Of a stretch of DNA of 12,056 nt, positions 8,189-12,056 are shown piece by piece. The number at the start of each line of letters is the position of its first letter. Within the stretch, counting starts at the first letter, position 1. Origin of the DNA: Acidobacteriota bacterium (GTDB taxonomy: Bacteria > Acidobacteriota > Terriglobia > Terriglobales > Acidobacteriaceae); assembly GCA_003223595.1 (NCBI GenBank), contig QHVR01000132.1, positions 1 to 12,056 on the forward strand, read 5' to 3'. A program made the translations under genes and the position numbers. Below the pieces are notes generated by a model. The model saw only the letters and a program-made list of their open reading frames with translations. It ran no database searches and was not told the origin of the DNA.

Positions 8189-8857
8189 TCACAAGCTTCG
8201 ATACAGGCGCTGAGGTATCGGGAACTCTCGATCGGTCAGCACCGTGCCCATGAGTCTCACTCCGACCTCCTCCATCGTTCGCTTGATCTGGAGGGCGGCC
8301 GCCCGCCGCGTATGCAATGCCGACACAACCAGCACCAGCCCATCGCAGAATCGCGCCGCTTCCATCATCGCGTTCGAATCCGCAGGCGATCCCAGCACGA
8401 TCGAGTATTGGAACTCCGCCCTGACTGCACCCAGGTAGGAATACAAATCTCCAGCTGGGGCGAGATTCCCCGAACAGCGCTTTCCTTCCAGGAGCCACAA
8501 CTTGTGTTCGAGCGGGATCGCAGTCGCTTTCAACGATTCCTGGCATCGCTCCAGTAGTCCCGGTTCTACCCGCACTATCGCAACCTCAGCCTCCCGCTCT
8601 TCGGTCAGAGCCTTTCCAACCAGCCGGCAGATATCGCCGATCTCGACCTCGGGTCCCACGCCACTGAAGATCACTTGCCTTACTGGCTGTGGCACGTTCT
8701 GCATAAAGACCTGGCGCACGAGTCCGCGGATTTGATCGCGGGCGAACCTCTGCGAGTTCCATTCCCGAGTCGCAGTCGAAACCTGCATTTTGGCGGACGC
8801 ACTCTCGCTAACTCTGCCGCTTCCATCATTCACGCCCACTACCAGGCCCGCCGACAT
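8189..8857 (-). CDS. CpsD/BY-kinase-like protein with degenerate ATPase motifs (putative pseudokinase)
   Basis: The position directly after the Wzz-like gene and the overall pattern match CpsD/Wzc-type tyrosine kinases. Numbered from ATG 8857 (222 aa), a strand at about 62-66 runs into SGVGPEVEIGDICRLVGKAL, where kinases have a Walker A loop GxxxxGK(S/T). The A-prime region reads VAIVRVEP (92-99) instead of a DxD-type motif, and the Walker B region reads SIVLGSPAD (152-160), with Gly where Asp is expected. The end keeps the kinase-like CDGLVLVVSA (171-180) and GTVLTDREFPIP. There is no C-terminal tyrosine cluster, only one Tyr near the end. All nucleotide-binding motifs therefore look lost while the fold seems kept. 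A role as a non-catalytic partner of the co-polymerase is inference. GTG 8893 is an alternative start, but the Shine-Dalgarno favours 8857. Confidence 0.75.
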   Translation of the reverse strand: MSAGLVVGVNDGSGRVSESASAKMQVSTATREWNSQRFARDQIRGLVRQVFMQNVPQPVRQVIFSGVGPEVEIGDICRLVGKALTEEREAEVAIVRVEPGLLERCQESLKATAIPLEHKLWLLEGKRCSGNLAPAGDLYSYLGAVRAEFQYSIVLGSPADSNAMMEAARFCDGLVLVVSALHTRRAAALQIKRTMEEVGVRLMGTVLTDREFPIPQRLYRSL

Positions 8858-8864
8858 CAGTTTT

Positions 8865-8869
8865 CCCTC
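8865..8869 (-). promoter_or_regulatory. Ribosome binding site that decides the CpsD-like start
   Basis: GAGGG on the minus strand lies 7 nt before ATG 8857 and overlaps the TGA stop of the Wzz-like gene (8870-8868). The alternative GTG at 8893 has GGAG immediately against the start codon, which is too close. This supports the 222-residue form and translational coupling to the upstream gene. Confidence 0.65.
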
Positions 8870-10364
8870 ATGCGGCCAAATTCGAGTTCCCACTCCTTGG
8901 CAATGAAGCCAACACTGCCAGGTTTAAACAATTCGTGACATCGTCTGGATTGCGAAATGTGGGATCGAGATACTCCACTGCAAATGCGGCTGCGCCTCCC
9001 GCCAGTACCGCCCCTGCTATTCCCATCGCGAGGACGGTCCACACTGAGGACAGCGGCAATGCGGGAGCGACTGGCTCCTCGGCAATAGCGACATTGACGA
9101 TCCCGCGCTCATCCAGCGCGTCGTTCATGCGGGCTTCTTCCCGCTTCTTGACATACAAGAGGTAATTTTCCTGAGCGGCCTTTCGTGCGCTGAGCAGATC
9201 CTCCTGCGTGATGGCGTCTTCCCCGAGTTTTCCCGCGATGCTCCGCCATACGGCAGCCTGCTCCGATGTTGCTGCCTGGCGTGCCTGCAAGGCTTTCCAT
9301 TGCACCTGCGCGCTTTGCAGACCAGAACTCGCCCACTCGTAATTGACGTTCTTGTCGCTAGTCTCATCACGCAGCGGCGATCGGCTTTCAACCGCAATGG
9401 CCGCCTGTGCTTCCCCAATCTGCTGGTCCACTTCCTGCACCAGGCGATGATTGGGCTCGAACTTGGTCAGCAGTTGAGTGCGCTTGAGTTGCAGATCGAG
9501 TAAAGAGGCTTTGAGAGATCTCAGCAGTTCCGCGTTTTCGCTGGTGCGTACTTGCGTGATCGTTCGCTGGGGAAGCTTCGTAAGCAGTTGCTCGAGTTCA
9601 ACAATGCGCTGCCGCGTTTCTGCCATCTCGATGCGGATCTGCCTTTGACCCGCTTCCAGTTCGCCGAGCTTCTGTATTGCCATGTCTCGCTGTTGGGCCG
9701 CAGCGACAATTCCCTGGCTCTTCGTAAACAGCAGCAATCTCCGGCTGGATTCCTCAACTTGCCTTCGCGATTCTTCGGTTTGTTTCTCGAAAAAGCTCAG
9801 CTCTCCTGCCGGACGATGCACCGCTGTATGCTTCTCCATGTACGCGGCCGCCAAACACTGCAAAAGATTGGCGGCCGATTCCGCATCGCCCGCTCGATAA
9901 CTGATAGCAATGAGGTTGGTCCTTTTTACCCGCTGAATGCTCAATTGTTGGGCCAGCCTGCGCGTGGCCCTTTCGACGCGCTGCACGCGCCCTTCCCCCA
10001 GATGCAGAACATGAAACCAGTCCCGGCCGCCTGAACGATTCTGTTCGACCACTTTCCTCAGAACATCCTGGCCGCGCAGCAGTTCCACCTCAGAATTGAG
10101 TTCCTCTTCCGTGATGCCCCCCCGGGTCAGGTCCAGCGGAGCGCTTACCGCCACACTCACCGGAGTCTCAGCTCTGCCACGCCGTACCAGGATCTTCATG
10201 TTGGCCTGGTATTTCGTTCCAGTAAGGGCGTACAGGAGAGCAACGGCAAAGACGAGCCCCGCAACCCAGACGAACGTCCGCCGCCTTCGGAACAGCACCA
10301 TTAGCAAATCCCGCAATGTGGGGATTGACGGACTGACGTTGCGCGTTGGGTCCGGGTCCGGCAT
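8868..10364 (-). CDS. Wzz/GumC-like polysaccharide co-polymerase (chain-length determinant)
   Basis: This inner-membrane protein with a large periplasmic coiled-coil part controls chain length and links polymerase to exporter. In 498 residues there are two membrane segments: TM1 at about 30-49 after a basic stretch (RRRR, 26-29), and TM2 at about 441-463 just after a Pro-rich stretch (EEPVAPALPLSS), a hallmark of Wzz proteins. Residues about 185-330 are rich in Gln, Glu and Arg with heptad-like spacing. A GNVR-like region with ENYLLYVKKREEARMNDAL (399-417) precedes TM2. The short C-terminal tail has EYLDPTFRNPDDV and ends at 498, without a fused kinase domain, so it is of the split type. The CpsD-like gene follows 10 bp later. 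The start lies 17 bp after the export gene, with no obvious Shine-Dalgarno. Confidence 0.93.
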   Translation of the reverse strand: MPDPDPTRNVSPSIPTLRDLLMVLFRRRRTFVWVAGLVFAVALLYALTGTKYQANMKILVRRGRAETPVSVAVSAPLDLTRGGITEEELNSEVELLRGQDVLRKVVEQNRSGGRDWFHVLHLGEGRVQRVERATRRLAQQLSIQRVKRTNLIAISYRAGDAESAANLLQCLAAAYMEKHTAVHRPAGELSFFEKQTEESRRQVEESSRRLLLFTKSQGIVAAAQQRDMAIQKLGELEAGQRQIRIEMAETRQRIVELEQLLTKLPQRTITQVRTSENAELLRSLKASLLDLQLKRTQLLTKFEPNHRLVQEVDQQIGEAQAAIAVESRSPLRDETSDKNVNYEWASSGLQSAQVQWKALQARQAATSEQAAVWRSIAGKLGEDAITQEDLLSARKAAQENYLLYVKKREEARMNDALDERGIVNVAIAEEPVAPALPLSSVWTVLAMGIAGAVLAGGAAAFAVEYLDPTFRNPDDVTNCLNLAVLASLPRSGNSNLAA

Positions 10365-10381
10365 GGGAGTCAGAAAGCGAA

Positions 10382-11155
10382 CTAGAATTGCGAACCGTTC
10401 ATGTACAGGCCCACGGCGGGTCTGGTCAGGTAACGCGAAATTTTGGACAGTTTATTTTGCGGGACAAACACCATGTCACCCGATTGAACATGGGCGTCCT
10501 CGTCTAGCCGGCATTCTTTGAGCATCTTTTTCAAATTGAGCAGCCGGCTCTCCAGCAGATCGTCATTCACTCTCCGGAACAGCACGACCTGGGAATGTTT
10601 GGCCTCGTGGGTGAAGCCGCCGGCGATCTGGACGGCCTCGGCGACGGTGGTATCGGAGCGCAAGTCGTACTTTCCCGGCTTGCCGACTTCTCCTCCTACA
10701 ATGAAGTAAGGGCGCTGGAATTCTTTGAGAGCCACCGCCGCCTGGGGATCGTGCAGATATCCGGAGTACGCCTGGCGGACGGCGTCGCTGAACTCCTGCA
10801 GGTTCAGGTCCTGCGCCCGGACCAGGCCCGCATCCTTCAACATCACGAAGCCGTCGGGCTGCACGGTGAGGGTTTGATTGAATTCAGGAGCGACGGTGAA
10901 GGTGACTTCCACCACGTCGCTGGGATGTAACCGGTAGAGCGGATGACGCTCCCCTCCGAGTAAAGGGTTTCCCAGGCCATCCGCTCCTCCGGGGTTTGCG
11001 GCCGTGATTGCTTTGGCTTCCGCTACGGCTCCGGTAAAGCCGGAACGGGACCTTGTTTCCGCGCCTGCATCTGCCTGCGTCTGCGCGAACGCGGCCGAAC
11101 CACATCCGACCAACAGCAATGCCACTGCGATCCAGCGAGTACAGCCGCGTGTCAT
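10382..11155 (-). CDS. Wza/GumB-like polysaccharide export protein
   Basis: The protein forms or contributes to the outer-membrane and periplasmic channel for the polymer. From ATG 11155 (257 aa), a signal peptide is clear: basic start, hydrophobic core at about 8-16, then LVGC at 15-18, which fits a lipobox with Cys18, followed by AFA-Q at 22-25, which fits a signal peptidase I site. Either processing is possible. A Poly_export-type domain lies at about 72-145 (YRLHPSDVVEVTF; LTVQPDGFVML) and an SLBB-type domain at about 150-232 (GEVGKPGKYDL; VAEAVQIAGGFT; QSGDMVFVP). It is shorter than Wza (about 380 residues) and has one SLBB unit and no obvious C-terminal barrel helix, so it is closer to GumB. 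An upstream in-frame extension to 11245 adds a hydrophilic stretch before the signal peptide and is unlikely. AGGA lies 10 nt before the ATG. It is the first gene of the operon. Confidence 0.92.
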   Translation of the reverse strand: MTRGCTRWIAVALLLVGCGSAAFAQTQADAGAETRSRSGFTGAVAEAKAITAANPGGADGLGNPLLGGERHPLYRLHPSDVVEVTFTVAPEFNQTLTVQPDGFVMLKDAGLVRAQDLNLQEFSDAVRQAYSGYLHDPQAAVALKEFQRPYFIVGGEVGKPGKYDLRSDTTVAEAVQIAGGFTHEAKHSQVVLFRRVNDDLLESRLLNLKKMLKECRLDEDAHVQSGDMVFVPQNKLSKISRYLTRPAVGLYMNGSQF

Positions 11156-11276
11156 CCCTTGGATGTCCTGCCCTGAGTGCACGCGTCTCTGGTGTTCTTG
11201 TGCCACTGCGCAAGATAGTGCGGGTGGCCACGAGCCACAAGACATGAGAAGTACTGTCCACTAAAGCGGAGACCGT

Positions 11277-11294
11277 CCGCGTTTGGGAACGCGG
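11277..11294 (-). repeat. Perfect 7-bp stem-loop upstream of the polysaccharide operon
   Basis: CCGCGTT and AACGCGG form a perfect 7-bp inverted repeat around a 4-nt loop, about 120 bp before the export-gene start. No T-run follows on either strand, so it is not a standard terminator. It could be a protein-binding palindrome or a structure in the leader RNA. Confidence 0.6.
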
Positions 11295-11478
11295 CGCCAG
11301 ATCACTGCAAGTTCAACAGGAATCGATCCCTTCCCTGCTTCGCGAAGACACTGGTGGAAGCCGGAGGGGCGGAACACACATCGCTCGCAGGACTACCCAC
11401 GAAAGTGGACTTGCTAATTCACGACATCACAGGCTTGGCAAGAAACTTTCGGCATGAACTGCGGAAGGTGACGTCCTT

Positions 11479-11506
11479 TAGGCGTTCCCTGCTAGGCGCT
11501 CCCTGC
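11479..11506 (+). repeat. Two adjacent copies of a 14-bp direct repeat
   Basis: TAGGCGTTCCCTGC (11479-11492) is followed without a gap by TAGGCGCTCCCTGC (11493-11506); 13 of 14 bases agree. The next bases are CTA, not a third copy. The 14-bp period differs from the 10-11 bp helical turn. The position, between divergent promoters and about 110 bp before the regulator start, makes a regulator-binding site plausible but unproven. Confidence 0.7.
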
Positions 11507-11615
11507 CTACGAGGGTGGCATGGAACCAAAACGGTAGCCAGCTTTCCACAGCCGGACGCTGATTTATGCAGTATCTCCGCACCCCAATCACGAATTCCCA
11601 TTTTGAACGAAGTGC

Positions 11616-12056
11616 ATGAACTTTGTGACATCTACCCTTGTGCATGGCATCGCCCGTTCCTACAATCGCGTCATTGCAGCTTTCATGCGCCTGGAAGCTG
11701 CTGGTGAAAGGCATTTGCCGTTGCCAGATCTTGCCACTTCGATCGGGTTCGATGTGCTTATCGCCGACTCCAGTCGGATGCAAGCGCAACTGCTGGCGGC
11801 CGCCCTTCGCCGGCATCCCGAACTGCATATCAGTTCCTGCCCGATGAATCCTGCGTCGATTCTTCAATCGGTCGCGGAGCATTACCCGCAGGTGGCATTG
11901 TTGTCTTTCAGCGCTCCGGCCAATTTTGCCGACGAGATTGGCACGCTGCGGCGTTTTCATCTCAGCCATCCGCGCATCGCAAAGATTATCCTGGCGGATT
12001 CCAGCAGCCGCGATCTGGTAATCCAAGGCTTCCGCTCAGGGGCAAGAGGGCTTGTG
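11616..12056 (+). CDS. NarL/LuxR-type regulator with atypical receiver domain, N-terminal part only
   Basis: An open frame of 147 codons runs off the right edge. Numbered from ATG 11616, a receiver-like fold begins at residue 45: FDVLIADSSRMQAQLLAAAL, then QVALLSFSAP (92-101), then RIAKIILADSS (120-130) and IQGFRSGARGLV (136-147). This order matches NarL-family receivers. Where these carry the phosphorylated Asp after a hydrophobic strand, Ser97 is found here, and the acidic pair near the start is Asp51-Ser52. The domain is thus probably not phosphorylated in the usual way. A C-terminal helix-turn-helix is expected beyond the window but not seen. Start is uncertain: GTG 11640 and ATG 11685 are alternatives, none with a strong Shine-Dalgarno. 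Divergence from the polysaccharide operon suggests it regulates that operon. Confidence 0.7.
   Translation, partial: MNFVTSTLVHGIARSYNRVIAAFMRLEAAGERHLPLPDLATSIGFDVLIADSSRMQAQLLAAALRRHPELHISSCPMNPASILQSVAEHYPQVALLSFSAPANFADEIGTLRRFHLSHPRIAKIILADSSSRDLVIQGFRSGARGLV

Larger units (their letters stand above)
11156..11615 (+). other. Divergent intergenic region between the export gene and the regulator gene
   Basis: These 460 bp should hold the promoters of both the minus-strand polysaccharide operon and the plus-strand regulator. I found no convincing sigma-70 pair on either strand. A stretch at 11436-11451 resembles a -24/-12 promoter for the plus strand, but the -12 dinucleotide is TC instead of GC. 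It holds a perfect hairpin (11277-11294), a 10-bp palindrome CTTCGCGAAG (11338-11347), a 7-bp inverted repeat CGAAAGT/ACTTTCG (11400-11406 and 11445-11451) and a 14-bp tandem repeat (11479-11506). Open frames within it do not resemble any protein I recognise. Confidence 0.6.

Noticed and set aside
7989..8546. Long N-terminal extension of the sugar transferase up to 8546
   Set aside because: Most of it overlaps the CpsD-like gene in another frame and reads as low-complexity, non-family sequence before the first membrane segment.
11224..11238. GTGGC/GCCAC inverted repeat in the leader of the export gene
   Set aside because: The stem is only 5 bp and GC-rich; such matches are common by chance in DNA of this composition.
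11354..11707. Plus-strand open frame of 117 codons in the divergent intergenic region
   Set aside because: It has no family resemblance and overlaps the receiver-domain frame, which shows a real fold pattern.
11478..12026. Minus-strand open frame of 182 codons at the right edge
   Set aside because: It is antisense to the receiver-domain gene, covers the tandem repeat and shows no recognisable domain.

Overview
The window is most of an exopolysaccharide or capsule (Wzx/Wzy-type) biosynthesis locus from a bacterium of moderately high GC content (55-60% by eye). The cell plan is Gram-negative, because an outer-membrane-type polysaccharide export protein and a Wzz-type co-polymerase sit side by side. 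Gene order and protein style recall soil Acidobacteriota. That placement is an impression from memory, since there is no rRNA or other marker gene here.

Layout. Eight genes run on the minus strand, read from right to left: a Wza/GumB-like export protein (11155-10382), a Wzz/GumC-like chain-length protein (10364-8868), a small CpsD-like protein whose ATPase motifs are all lost (8857-8189), a polyprenyl-phosphate sugar-1-phosphate transferase (7988-6555), a Wzy/WaaL-like polymerase or ligase (6555-5239), a single-domain GT4 glycosyltransferase (5245-4010) and a double-domain GT4 glycosyltransferase (4032-1570). An intrinsic terminator follows (1548-1524). Then come rmlB (1456-392) and the first 127 codons of rmlA (381-1), which leaves the window. 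At the right edge, across about 460 bp of non-coding DNA, a divergent plus-strand gene starts at about 11616. It encodes a NarL-like receiver domain without the usual phosphoacceptor aspartate and also runs off the window.

How the genes work together (inference from families). RmlA and RmlB make dTDP-glucose and dTDP-4-keto-6-deoxyglucose. The phosphotransferase loads the first sugar on undecaprenyl phosphate at the inner membrane. The GT4 enzymes, which hold three catalytic domains in two polypeptides, extend the repeat unit on the cytoplasmic face. A flippase not seen here would turn it over, the Wzy-like protein would polymerise it, the Wzz-like protein would set chain length, and the Wza-like protein would export it. 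Genes from the phosphotransferase to the double GT overlap by 1, 7 and 23 bp, which suggests translational coupling.

The most unusual points are the CpsD-like protein without any nucleotide-binding motif, the tandem GT4 fusion, the atypical receiver of the divergent regulator, and a 14-bp tandem repeat plus a perfect hairpin in the divergent intergenic region. I see no mobile element, CRISPR array, tRNA or rRNA. Overall this is a recognisable polysaccharide locus with some odd components, not clear evidence of a wholly new system.
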